Below are positions 10,565 through 17,964 of a stretch of DNA of 64,000 bases, piece by piece. This stretch comes from Exiguobacterium acetylicum DSM 20416. GTDB lineage: Bacteria; Bacillota; Bacilli; Exiguobacteriales; Exiguobacteriaceae. Positions within the stretch are counted from its first letter, which is position 1, and each line of letters begins with the position of its first letter. The notes beneath the pieces were generated by a model. That model was not told the DNA's origin. It did no database searches and saw nothing but the letters and a program-made list of their open reading frames with translations. The position numbers were made by a program, and so were the translations under genes. The DNA lies in the NCBI RefSeq assembly GCF_000702605.1, contig NZ_JNIR01000001.1, forward strand, positions 3,056,001 to 3,120,000, read 5' to 3'.

Positions 10565-11419
10565 ATGTATTCAAAACTCTTTCTCATCGAAGGACTCCCA
10601 GGCTCAGGCAAAACAACAACAGCTGAAGCATTGACCCGTCTACTACAAAAGCAACAAATCAAAACGCGTCTTCATATCGAAGGAGACCTCAACCATCCTG
10701 CGGATTATGAGAGTATCGCTTACTTAACGCTTAGTGAATGGGCAGACTTTCAAAGTAAGTACGCTCCGCTCGATGTCTTAAGATTTGCTGAGGTATTTAA
10801 TGGCTACGTGCTGGTATCGTATCGTCAGTGGCAGTCAAAACAGGATGTTCCTGAAGCAGCACTTACATTTCTGCAAGCGCGTGATATCTATGAACTACCG
10901 TTCGAGTTACATCAATCACTGATACTAAAGAAGTGGGAAGCGTTCGTTGCTCAAGCGTTGATGGCTAATACAACGTATGTCTTTGAATGCTGCTTCTTGC
11001 AAAATCCGTTGACGATGGGGCTCATCAAATACGATCTACCGGAAGCGACGCTTCGAGCGTATATTGGATGCTTAGCGACGATCATCGCGCCATTGCAACC
11101 CGTTCTCGTCTATGTCGATCAACCAGATGTAGAACGAAGCTCCCGAAAAGCGTTAAAAGAGCGTCCGACAGAATGGGCGGACGGATTCGTAGCCTATTAC
11201 ACAGAGCAAGCATATGGTGTGAATCGCTCGTTATCAGGAGTGGAAGGAACAATTGCGATTTTACAGGCGCGAAAAGCACTGGAGCGTCAGTTGTTAGAAA
11301 TGCTTCCGTTTAGAGTAGAGGTATTCGGAAATGAAGATTTTTCAGTAGAAGCAAGACAAGTCTGGTTAAAGCAGTTGATTCAGTCAACTGTGCGTTCGAT
11401 TTCTTTAAGCAAGAGCTAA
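10565..11419 (+). CDS. P-loop kinase-like NTPase of unknown substrate
   Basis: A 284-residue protein beginning YSKLFLIEGLPGSGKTTTAEAL, a classic nucleotide-kinase P loop (GLPGSGKTT) within the first 20 residues. The ATG at 10565 is chosen because AGAGG lies seven bases upstream; a GTG at 10547 would place that ribosome site inside the gene. The rest is rich in aromatic and helical stretches (WADFQSKY, FVFECCFLQNP) and contains no second domain I recognise. A TATAAT hexamer at 10525-10530 could be its -10. It ends in a strong hairpin, so it is probably monocistronic. The overall form suggests a small-molecule or nucleoside-type kinase. Confidence 0.75.
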   Translation: MYSKLFLIEGLPGSGKTTTAEALTRLLQKQQIKTRLHIEGDLNHPADYESIAYLTLSEWADFQSKYAPLDVLRFAEVFNGYVLVSYRQWQSKQDVPEAALTFLQARDIYELPFELHQSLILKKWEAFVAQALMANTTYVFECCFLQNPLTMGLIKYDLPEATLRAYIGCLATIIAPLQPVLVYVDQPDVERSSRKALKERPTEWADGFVAYYTEQAYGVNRSLSGVEGTIAILQARKALERQLLEMLPFRVEVFGNEDFSVEARQVWLKQLIQSTVRSISLSKS

Positions 11420-11456
11420 CTAAAAGGCGATTCCAAGTTACGGAATCGCCTTTTAG
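11420..11456. terminator. Bidirectional terminator
   Basis: A perfect 15-bp stem (11420-11434 / 11442-11456) with loop AAGTTAC, overlapping the P-loop gene stop. It serves both that gene and the convergent VOC gene. Confidence 0.9.
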
Positions 11457-11474
11457 TAAATATAAAATGTGAGA

Positions 11475-11903
11475 TTACACCGACACTTCACTCACTACAT
11501 GATTGACTTGCCACTGGACACCAAATGCATCTTCGACGATTCCGTATGCTTCACTCCAGAATGTCTTTTGGATCGGCATGATGACGTTACCGTCTTTTGC
11601 GAGTTGATCAAATGTCTTCTGTAACACATCGACGTCAGATAAGTGGAGCGCCAAGGTAACATTCTGACCGATCGTGACCGGATCATGTGGCATTGCGTCT
11701 GAGAACATTAAGCGGGTACCATGAACGATTAGTTCAGCATGTAGAACCAGTGACTGCATCTCTTTAGGGTAGGGCTGACCGTCAGGACCGGGACCTGGTC
11801 CGAACTCCATGATGTCCGGTAGTTCTTGACCAAAGACGTGTGCATAGAACGTCAGTGCCTCACGCGTGTTGCCGTTGAAGACAAGATACGGATTGATTGG
11901 CAT
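11475..11903 (-). CDS. VOC (PhnB/glyoxalase-like) family protein
   Basis: A 142-residue cytosolic protein of the PhnB/YdfO type in the vicinal-oxygen-chelate superfamily: INPYLVFNGNTREALTFYAHVFG at the N-terminus and AYGIVEDAFGVQWQVNH near the C-terminus are the hallmark strand-helix patterns. Such proteins are often single-module dimers with uncertain substrates. The start is the ATG at 11903, which has AGGAG eight bases upstream; an upstream ATG at 11957 lacks a ribosome site. It stands alone and converges on the preceding kinase-like gene. No specific substrate can be assigned. Confidence 0.85.
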   Translation of the reverse strand: MPINPYLVFNGNTREALTFYAHVFGQELPDIMEFGPGPGPDGQPYPKEMQSLVLHAELIVHGTRLMFSDAMPHDPVTIGQNVTLALHLSDVDVLQKTFDQLAKDGNVIMPIQKTFWSEAYGIVEDAFGVQWQVNHVVSEVSV

Positions 11904-12009
11904 GGGAAAGCTCCTTTCTTTATAGGCGAAGTATGTTTCTTTAAGTATACCAAACATTTGTTCGTATTAAAAGAAAAAACTGAATTTTTTTATATTGGAT
12001 CTAGCATAA

Positions 12010-12024
12010 ATGATAACGTTTTCA
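12010..12024. promoter_or_regulatory. cre-like CcpA site upstream of the LacI gene
   Basis: ATGATAACGTTTTCA matches the Bacillus cre consensus WTGNAANCGNWNNCW at all but one fixed position. It lies about 30 bases upstream of the -35 element, a place where CcpA could act in carbon catabolite control. Confidence 0.4.
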
Positions 12025-12053
12025 ATTTATCTGATTTTTCATTAAAAAATAGG

Positions 12054-12082
12054 TTGCAACTTCCAGAGAGACTTCGTATACT
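12054..12082 (+). promoter_or_regulatory. Sigma-A promoter of the LacI regulator
   Basis: TTGCAA (12054-12059), a 17-base spacer and TATACT (12077-12082) form a good housekeeping promoter, with the start expected near 12089. Confidence 0.7.
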
Positions 12083-12090
12083 AAATTTAT

Positions 12091-12104
12091 CGAAAGCGCT
12101 TTCG
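12091..12104. promoter_or_regulatory. LacI-family operator, autoregulatory
   Basis: CGAAAGCGCTTTCG is a perfect 14-bp palindrome with the central CG typical of LacI-family operators. It lies just downstream of the predicted start, so binding should repress the regulator's own gene. The same sequence recurs before the ABC importer. Confidence 0.75.
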
Positions 12105-12123
12105 GTGAAATGGAGTGAGTAGC

Positions 12124-13137
12124 ATGAGAACAATTTATGATTTAGCGAAGATGACCGGTTTTTCAATTACAACGGTCTCAAAAGCCTTAAATAATTATTC
12201 GGATGTCAGCGAAAAGACGAAAGCAAAAATCGTCCAAGCAGCAGCCGAGATGGGATACTTACCGAACGCGCACGCCCAGTCGCTCTCGACGAAACGTTCG
12301 TGGACGATCGGTGTCATGTTCTCGGAAGCACATGGCGTCGGAATGATGCATCCGTTCTTCAACGCGATCATTGAGAGTTTCCGAAAAGCAACAGAACAAC
12401 AAGGATATGACCTCATCTTCGCATCGCGGAACTTACGCAATCGCGATATGAGTTACCTCGAGCATTTCCAACACCGGGCAGTCGACGGCATCGTCGTCAT
12501 CTGTTCTGATCAGATGGACCAGCACGTCCAGGAGTTGATTCAAAGTACGATTCCAATCGTCGTCGTCGACATGGATAGTGCCGATTGTAGTGTCGTCTAC
12601 TCGGATAACATCACCGGTGGCACACTCGCCGTCAATCATCTGCACGAACTCGGTCATCGGTTGATCGCCCACATTGCGGGGGATACGTCGACAGATGCCG
12701 GAAGAGCGCGAATTGAAGGCTATCAGCAAGCGATGGAACAACTTGATTTGCCGATTCCGGGCGGTTATCTCGTCAACGGCGGATTCTTTTCCGGGGAAGA
12801 AGGAAAGCGGGCAATGAACGAGTTGCTGGCACTACCTGAACGACCAACAGCCGTCTTTGTTGCCGGGGATGAAATGGCAATCGGTGCGATTGAGGCGATT
12901 CATGAAGCCGGGTTACGGATTCCAGAAGACATTTCAGTCGTTGGGTACGATGATATCTACATGTCACAGTACATCACACCGAAACTGACGACAGTCCGAC
13001 AAGATACGGAAACGATCGGTCAGCATGCAGCATCAGTCTTGATTGAACAAATCGTCAACAAAAAACGGGTCACGACACGTGACGTCATCCCGGTCAACTT
13101 AATGGTTCGTCAATCGACAGGTCCAGTACCTGAATAA
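12124..13137 (+). CDS. LacI-family transcriptional regulator of the beta-glucan locus
   Basis: A 337-residue LacI/GalR repressor. The N-terminal helix-turn-helix (IYDLAKMTGFSITTVSKALNNY) is followed by the periplasmic-binding-protein-like sensor domain, including IPEDISVVGYDD and the TTVRQDTETIGQ segment near the C-terminus. The ATG at 12124 is chosen because GGAG at 12112-12115 sits eight bases before it. The operator overlapping its own promoter region and two related palindromes before the next gene suggest that it represses itself and the importer/glycosidase operon until a sugar ligand, probably a laminari-oligosaccharide or cellobiose-like product, binds. The ligand is inferred from neighbours. 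Confidence 0.92.
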   Translation: MRTIYDLAKMTGFSITTVSKALNNYSDVSEKTKAKIVQAAAEMGYLPNAHAQSLSTKRSWTIGVMFSEAHGVGMMHPFFNAIIESFRKATEQQGYDLIFASRNLRNRDMSYLEHFQHRAVDGIVVICSDQMDQHVQELIQSTIPIVVVDMDSADCSVVYSDNITGGTLAVNHLHELGHRLIAHIAGDTSTDAGRARIEGYQQAMEQLDLPIPGGYLVNGGFFSGEEGKRAMNELLALPERPTAVFVAGDEMAIGAIEAIHEAGLRIPEDISVVGYDDIYMSQYITPKLTTVRQDTETIGQHAASVLIEQIVNKKRVTTRDVIPVNLMVRQSTGPVPE

Positions 13138-13222
13138 CACAATGGTTGTTTCGGAATCGCTCTCGCTCGTTGTCAGTGAGGAAAAGCGAGAGCGATTTCG
13201 AAATCATTTTTTATCACTTTTT

Positions 13223-13238
13223 CCGAAAGGGCTTTCGG
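13223..13238. promoter_or_regulatory. LacI-family operator copy (imperfect)
   Basis: CCGAAAGGGCTTTCGG is palindromic apart from the two central bases and resembles the perfect operator. It lies 37 bases upstream of the other copy, compatible with cooperative or looping repression of the ABC importer. Confidence 0.6.
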
Positions 13239-13259
13239 GAATTTTCTTTAAAGCCTTTT

Positions 13260-13273
13260 CGAAAGCGCTTTCG
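13260..13273. promoter_or_regulatory. LacI-family operator, perfect copy
   Basis: CGAAAGCGCTTTCG is identical to the site at 12091-12104 and lies just upstream of the likely importer promoter. Confidence 0.75.
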
Positions 13274-13291
13274 ATATTTTTGAATAACAAA

Positions 13292-13321
13292 TTGAAACCG
13301 CTTACCTATGAGCGGAATACT
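13292..13321 (+). promoter_or_regulatory. Importer operon promoter with overlapping cre site
   Basis: TTGAAA (13292-13297) and AATACT (13316-13321) with an 18-base spacer form a plausible promoter. The same bases at 13292-13306 (TTGAAACCGCTTACC) match the cre consensus except the last position, so CcpA binding would block the -35 region under glucose. Confidence 0.55.
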
Positions 13322-13341
13322 TAACAAAAGGATGAGATGAG

Positions 13342-14649
13342 ATGAAGAAACAGTTAGTTAGCGTGTTAACAGTTGGTGCGTTAACAGCAAGTGTCCTTGC
13401 TGGATGTTCAGGTAGCAGCGAAGAAAAAACGAGCGGCGGGAAAGAAGTCTTGAAAATCTGGTCGTTCACGGATGAGTTAAAAGAACCAATCAAAAAGTTC
13501 GAAGAGAAAAACGGAGTCAAAGTCGAATTGACAATCGTACCAATCGCCGACTACCCGACGAAATTGAAACCAGCTCTTGAGAGTGGCGTCGGCGCACCGG
13601 ATATCTTCACAGGTGAGATTGCGTTCCTCAAGCAGTGGGTCGATGCTGGATACTGGGCGAACCTCTCTGAAAAACCATTCAACGCAGGCGAAGTCAAAGA
13701 TGACTACATCCCGTACGTCTATGACATGGGGAAAGATAAGGACGGCAACGTGCGTGCGCTGTCATGGCAAACGACACCAGGTGGCGTCTACTACAAACGA
13801 AGCATCGCGAAAAAAGTTCTCGGTACAGACGATCCAAAAGAAATCGGCGGCATGATGGACTCGATGGACGGCGTCTTCGAAGTCGCTGAAAAAATGAAGA
13901 GTAAAGGCTACAAGATGTTCCCGGATGAAGGATCAATCCGTTGGTTCGCACAAGGGAACGACCCACAACCTTGGGTCAACGATAAGCAAGAGCTCGTCTT
14001 GACACAAGACAAGAAGGATTACATGGATTACGCAAAAGAACTTCGGACGAAACAATATACGGCACTTGCACCAGAATGGTCACCATCATGGTTCGCAGGC
14101 ATGGATAAACCGGTCAAAGTCAAAGAAAACGGTAAAGAGACGGAAACAGAAGTCTTCTCTTACGTCCTCCCGACATGGGGTCTTCACAGTGTTCTCAAAG
14201 AAAACGCGAAAAAATCAGCGGGTGACTGGGCGGTCACAAGCGGACCAAGCCCATACTTCTGGGGCGGTACGTGGTTAGGTGTCTACAAAGATTCGAAGAA
14301 ACAAAAGCTTGCGTATGATTTCGTCAAGATGATGACGCAAGACGAAGCGTTCCTAACGGATTGGGCAAAAGAAACAGGTGACGTGTTAGCGTACAAACCA
14401 GTTACTGAAAAGATCAAGACAGACTTCAAAGATGAGTTCCTCGGCGGACAGAACAACTATGAGTTCTTCCTTGATCAAGCAGATAAGATTACTCCAGGGA
14501 TCGTCACGAAGTATGACCAACAGCTCGATACATTATACGGTGCATCGGTCATGGAGTACGTCCAAGGTAAAAAATCAAAAGACGAAGCACTTGCTGAATT
14601 CTACAAAAAAGTCAAAAACGCGTATCCGGACGTAAAAGTACCGGAATAA
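13342..14649 (+). CDS. Sugar ABC transporter substrate-binding lipoprotein
   Basis: A 435-residue family-1 (MalE-like) extracellular solute-binding protein. The N-terminus is a lipoprotein signal with lipobox LAGC at about residues 19-22, so the mature protein is anchored outside the membrane. The body shows the family pattern (VLKIWSFTDELKEPIKKFEEKNGVKVELTIVP, PDIFTGE, WGGTWLGVYK). It is first in the importer operon downstream of LacI operators. A hairpin after the gene and the lack of an ATPase in the operon suggest that it is made in excess and relies on a shared MsmK/MsmX-type ATPase elsewhere. Likely substrate: beta-glucan oligosaccharides released by the GH16 enzyme. Confidence 0.9.
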   Translation: MKKQLVSVLTVGALTASVLAGCSGSSEEKTSGGKEVLKIWSFTDELKEPIKKFEEKNGVKVELTIVPIADYPTKLKPALESGVGAPDIFTGEIAFLKQWVDAGYWANLSEKPFNAGEVKDDYIPYVYDMGKDKDGNVRALSWQTTPGGVYYKRSIAKKVLGTDDPKEIGGMMDSMDGVFEVAEKMKSKGYKMFPDEGSIRWFAQGNDPQPWVNDKQELVLTQDKKDYMDYAKELRTKQYTALAPEWSPSWFAGMDKPVKVKENGKETETEVFSYVLPTWGLHSVLKENAKKSAGDWAVTSGPSPYFWGGTWLGVYKDSKKQKLAYDFVKMMTQDEAFLTDWAKETGDVLAYKPVTEKIKTDFKDEFLGGQNNYEFFLDQADKITPGIVTKYDQQLDTLYGASVMEYVQGKKSKDEALAEFYKKVKNAYPDVKVPE

Positions 14650-14657
14650 GGAGAGTA

Positions 14658-14680
14658 GGTGGGGCGATCCTCGCCTCACC
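14658..14680 (+). other. Intergenic stem-loop after the binding-protein gene
   Basis: GGTGGGGCGA and TCGCCTCACC pair over ten bases (one G-U) around a TCC loop, without a long T tract. Such hairpins after binding-protein genes commonly protect the upstream mRNA end and lower expression of the permeases. Confidence 0.55.
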
Positions 14681-14709
14681 TCTTCTTGTTTAAGAAAGGG
14701 GTTTGACCT

Positions 14710-15606
14710 GTGAAAAAACTCGATCGCCATGGGTATCTGTTCATCGCACCGTTTTGGATTGTCTTCTTGATTTTCAGCATCTATCCGGTTGCCTTGACTT
14801 TCTATTACAGCTTCACGAACTACACGGGCGCTGAAGGCGAACAACTCGTCGGACTCGCGAACTATACGCGGTTACTCGGGGATACGTACTTCATCGAAGC
14901 GTTCTTTAACACTCTGAAGATTTGGGGTCTGAACTTCATCCTTCAGATTGGCGGCGCTTTACTACTCGCCTTGTTGTTCTCGGATCTCCAATTGAAATTA
15001 AAAGGACTTGCCTTCTTCCGGGCGACGTTCTACTTACCGAACTTGATCACGATCAGCTCGGTCGCCTTATTATTCGGCATCTTGCTCGACTGGCAGCATG
15101 GTTCACTGAACATGATGTTGATGAAAATCGGAATCATCTCGGAGCCGATCAACTGGTTGACGCAACCGGTGACCGCACAAATTTCCGTCTCGCTCATCCT
15201 GACATGGATGTGGCTCGGTCACTCGTTCATCGTCGTCATGGCGGGCGTTTCCGGGATCTCGAAGGACTACTTCGAAGCAGCCTTGATTGACGGGGCGACA
15301 CGTTGGCAGATCTTCTCACGCATCACGTTGCCACTCTTAAAACCGATTTTGCTCTACATTATGATCACGTCGTTGATCGGTGGTCTGCAATTGTTCGACC
15401 TCCCGATGTTGATTACGGATGGTGTCGGTGCGCCAGATGGTGCCTTGAACACGATGGTGCTCTATCTCTATAACCAAGCTTTCAAATATAACAACTATGG
15501 CTACGCCGCTGCTGTCGCATACGGACTGTTTGCCATCACGCTCGTCTTTTCAATCATCGTCTTCAAAGGGATGTTCCGAAAAGAACGTTCGCCGAAAGGA
15601 GCCTGA
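14710..15606 (+). CDS. Sugar ABC transporter permease (MalF/MsmF type)
   Basis: A 298-residue inner-membrane protein with six predicted transmembrane segments, starting at a GTG with GAAAGGGG upstream. The short N-terminal form lacks the extra MalF loop. The EAA loop is visible as YFEAALIDGATRWQIFSRITLPLLKP near residue 190, the contact point for the ATPase subunit. It lies between the binding-protein gene and the second permease, three bases before the latter, so the two are co-translated and should form the heterodimeric channel. Confidence 0.92.
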   Translation: MKKLDRHGYLFIAPFWIVFLIFSIYPVALTFYYSFTNYTGAEGEQLVGLANYTRLLGDTYFIEAFFNTLKIWGLNFILQIGGALLLALLFSDLQLKLKGLAFFRATFYLPNLITISSVALLFGILLDWQHGSLNMMLMKIGIISEPINWLTQPVTAQISVSLILTWMWLGHSFIVVMAGVSGISKDYFEAALIDGATRWQIFSRITLPLLKPILLYIMITSLIGGLQLFDLPMLITDGVGAPDGALNTMVLYLYNQAFKYNNYGYAAAVAYGLFAITLVFSIIVFKGMFRKERSPKGA

Positions 15607-15609
15607 CCG

Positions 15610-16533
15610 ATGGAACGAAATGCAGAAGCACGTCGGATCGTGCCACAAACGGAGGAACAACCGGAGCGTTCTGAACGCCCGCTCAAGTTGACGCCACCAT
15701 CGAAACAAAAGAAAGCCTGGTTCGGTAAAAGTGTCATCTATATTGGTCTCGTCGTCTTAACGATCGCCTGTATCATCCCGTTTCTCATGATGATCATCAA
15801 CGCGACGCGCTCGAACGAAGAAGTCTTGTCCGGATTCTCGTTGATTCCGGGGAACTCGCTCGCCGAGAACTATGCGGCGCTCAGTTCATACGTCAACATC
15901 TGGTCCGGTTTCAAGAACAGTTTGATCATCGCTGTCCTCGTCACCGTCTTATCAGGGTATTTCTCGGCGTTGACAGCATTCGGATTCGCCTTCTATCAGT
16001 TCAAAGGAAAGAATGCGATGTTCGTCTTCATGCTCGTCATGATGATGGTTCCGGGTCAACTCGGTTTGATCGGGTTCTATGAACTAAGTAAGAATCTCGG
16101 CTTGCTTGATAGCTATATCCCATTGATTATTCCGGCGATCGCAAGTCCGTTCACGGTCTTCTTCGTCCGACAATATGTCCAGACCGTTCTGCATCCGAGT
16201 TTGATCGAGGCAGCAAGGATGGACGGGGCGAGTGAGTTCCGGATTTTCCATACGATTGCTTTGCCGATGATGATGCCGGCGATCGCGACGATGTCGATCT
16301 TTACGTTCATCGGTTCATGGAACAACTACATCATGCCGCTCGTCTTACTCTTCTCCCCAGAGAAGTACACGTTACCGGTCTTGATGGGCTTCTTAAAAGG
16401 ATCACAAGTCGCGGAGAACTTAGGCTCGCTCTATCTCGGAATCGCGATTTCCGTCGTACCGATCATGATTGCCTTCTTGTTCCTCTCGAAATATATCGTC
16501 AGCAGTATCTCGGCAGGTGCCGTTAAAGAATAA
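15610..16533 (+). CDS. Sugar ABC transporter permease (MalG/MsmG type)
   Basis: A 307-residue inner-membrane protein with an unusually long hydrophilic N-terminus (about 40 residues) before six transmembrane segments. The EAA loop is SLIEAARMDGASEFRIFHTIALPMMMPA near residue 200. It pairs with the preceding permease. No ATP-binding subunit follows; as in many Bacilli carbohydrate importers the ATPase is probably shared and encoded elsewhere. Confidence 0.92.
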   Translation: MERNAEARRIVPQTEEQPERSERPLKLTPPSKQKKAWFGKSVIYIGLVVLTIACIIPFLMMIINATRSNEEVLSGFSLIPGNSLAENYAALSSYVNIWSGFKNSLIIAVLVTVLSGYFSALTAFGFAFYQFKGKNAMFVFMLVMMMVPGQLGLIGFYELSKNLGLLDSYIPLIIPAIASPFTVFFVRQYVQTVLHPSLIEAARMDGASEFRIFHTIALPMMMPAIATMSIFTFIGSWNNYIMPLVLLFSPEKYTLPVLMGFLKGSQVAENLGSLYLGIAISVVPIMIAFLFLSKYIVSSISAGAVKE

Positions 16534-16556
16534 GTAGCTTAAAGGAGATTACACAT

Positions 16557-17903
16557 ATGAAATTTGCACCAGACTTCGTATTCGGAACGGCGACGTCGTC
16601 GTATCAGATCGAAGGCGCCCACAACGAAGGCGGACGTACGCCTTCTATCTGGGATGCCTTCTGTGAGGAGGACGGAAAAGTCTTCGAAAAACATAACGGC
16701 GATGTCGCTTGTGACCATTACCATCGTTATGAAGAAGACATTCAGCACATTAAACGTCTTGGCGTCGACACGTACCGCTTCTCGATTGCCTGGCCACGGA
16801 TCTTCCCACAAAAAGGGGTTTACAATCCGGAAGGCATGGCGTTCTATAAGAAACTCGCGACACGTCTGCGGGCTGAAGGCATCAAGCCAGCCGTGACGTT
16901 GTACCACTGGGACTTACCACTTTGGGCACATGAAGAAGGCGGCTGGGTCAACCGGGCATCGGTCGACTGGTTCCTCGACTTCGCCCGTGCGTGTTTCACG
17001 GAACTCGACGGGATCGTCGACTCGTGGATTACACATAATGAACCTTGGTGTGCCGGGTTCCTCAGCTACCATCTCGGGCAACATGCACCGGGTCACACGG
17101 ATATGAACGAAGCTGTTCGTGCCGTGCACCACTTATTGTTATCGCACGGAAAAGCCGTCGAGCTGTTGAAGGGTGAGTTCAAATCGGTCACACCGATCGG
17201 TATCACGTTGAACTTGGCACCGAAGTATGCGAAGACAGATTCTGTCAACGATCAGCTGGCCATGAACAATGCAGACGGATATGCGAATCGGTGGTTCCTC
17301 GATCCAGTCTTCAAAGGTCAGTATCCAGTCGACATGATGAACCTGTTCTCGAAATACGTCCATTCGTACGCCTTCATCGAGGAAGGCGACATGGAGACGA
17401 TCTCCGTTCCATGTGATTTCTTCGGGATCAACTTCTATAGCCGCAACCTCGTCGAGTTCAGTGCTGCGAACGACTTCCTGCAGAAGGATGCGTACTCGGA
17501 TTATGACAAGACAGGCATGGGTTGGGATATCGCCCCGAGCGAATTCAAGGACTTGATTCGTCGTTTGCGCGCCGAGTACACGGATTTACCGATCTACATC
17601 ACGGAAAACGGTGCGGCATTCGACGATGAATTGGTCGATGGTCGCGTCGCTGACCAGAACCGGATTGATTACGTCGCACAACACTTGCAAGCCGTGTCTG
17701 ATTTAAACGAAGAAGGGATGAACATCCAAGGTTATTATCTCTGGTCACTGCTCGATAACTTCGAGTGGAGCTTCGGCTACGATAAGCGCTTCGGAATTCT
17801 CTACGTCGATTTCGAGACACAGGAACGAATTTGGAAAGACAGCGCCCACTGGTATGCGGGCGTCATCGAGCAACATAAGGCAACGATTCCGCAAGAAGCG
17901 TGA
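16557..17903 (+). CDS. GH1 beta-glucosidase
   Basis: A 448-residue cytosolic glycoside hydrolase family 1 enzyme, full length for the family. The general acid/base is Glu162 in THNEPWC and the nucleophile Glu350 in YITENGAAF; the N-terminal signature FVFGTATSSYQIEG is intact. It has no 6-phosphate signature that I can point to and sits after an ABC importer, not a PTS, so it probably cleaves unphosphorylated cellobiose- or laminaribiose-type sugars brought in by the transporter. AAAGGAG lies before its ATG. A terminator follows, separating it partly from the secreted GH16 gene. Confidence 0.93.
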   Translation: MKFAPDFVFGTATSSYQIEGAHNEGGRTPSIWDAFCEEDGKVFEKHNGDVACDHYHRYEEDIQHIKRLGVDTYRFSIAWPRIFPQKGVYNPEGMAFYKKLATRLRAEGIKPAVTLYHWDLPLWAHEEGGWVNRASVDWFLDFARACFTELDGIVDSWITHNEPWCAGFLSYHLGQHAPGHTDMNEAVRAVHHLLLSHGKAVELLKGEFKSVTPIGITLNLAPKYAKTDSVNDQLAMNNADGYANRWFLDPVFKGQYPVDMMNLFSKYVHSYAFIEEGDMETISVPCDFFGINFYSRNLVEFSAANDFLQKDAYSDYDKTGMGWDIAPSEFKDLIRRLRAEYTDLPIYITENGAAFDDELVDGRVADQNRIDYVAQHLQAVSDLNEEGMNIQGYYLWSLLDNFEWSFGYDKRFGILYVDFETQERIWKDSAHWYAGVIEQHKATIPQEA

Positions 17904-17908
17904 CAAAG

Positions 17909-17943
17909 GAGGCAAGGTCGAGCATTCGTCCTTGCCTCTTTTT
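17909..17943 (+). terminator. Terminator between GH1 and GH16 genes
   Basis: A nine-bp stem (GAGGCAAGG / CCTTGCCTC) at 17909-17917 and 17930-17938 is followed by five T's. It may allow partial read-through to the GH16 gene, which has its own ribosome site. Confidence 0.75.
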
Positions 17944-17964
17944 GACTAAGAGGAGGAAACGGAC

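Noticed and set aside
13142-13324. Open frame between the LacI and binding-protein genes
   Set aside because: It contains the operators and promoter of the importer and has no ribosome site.
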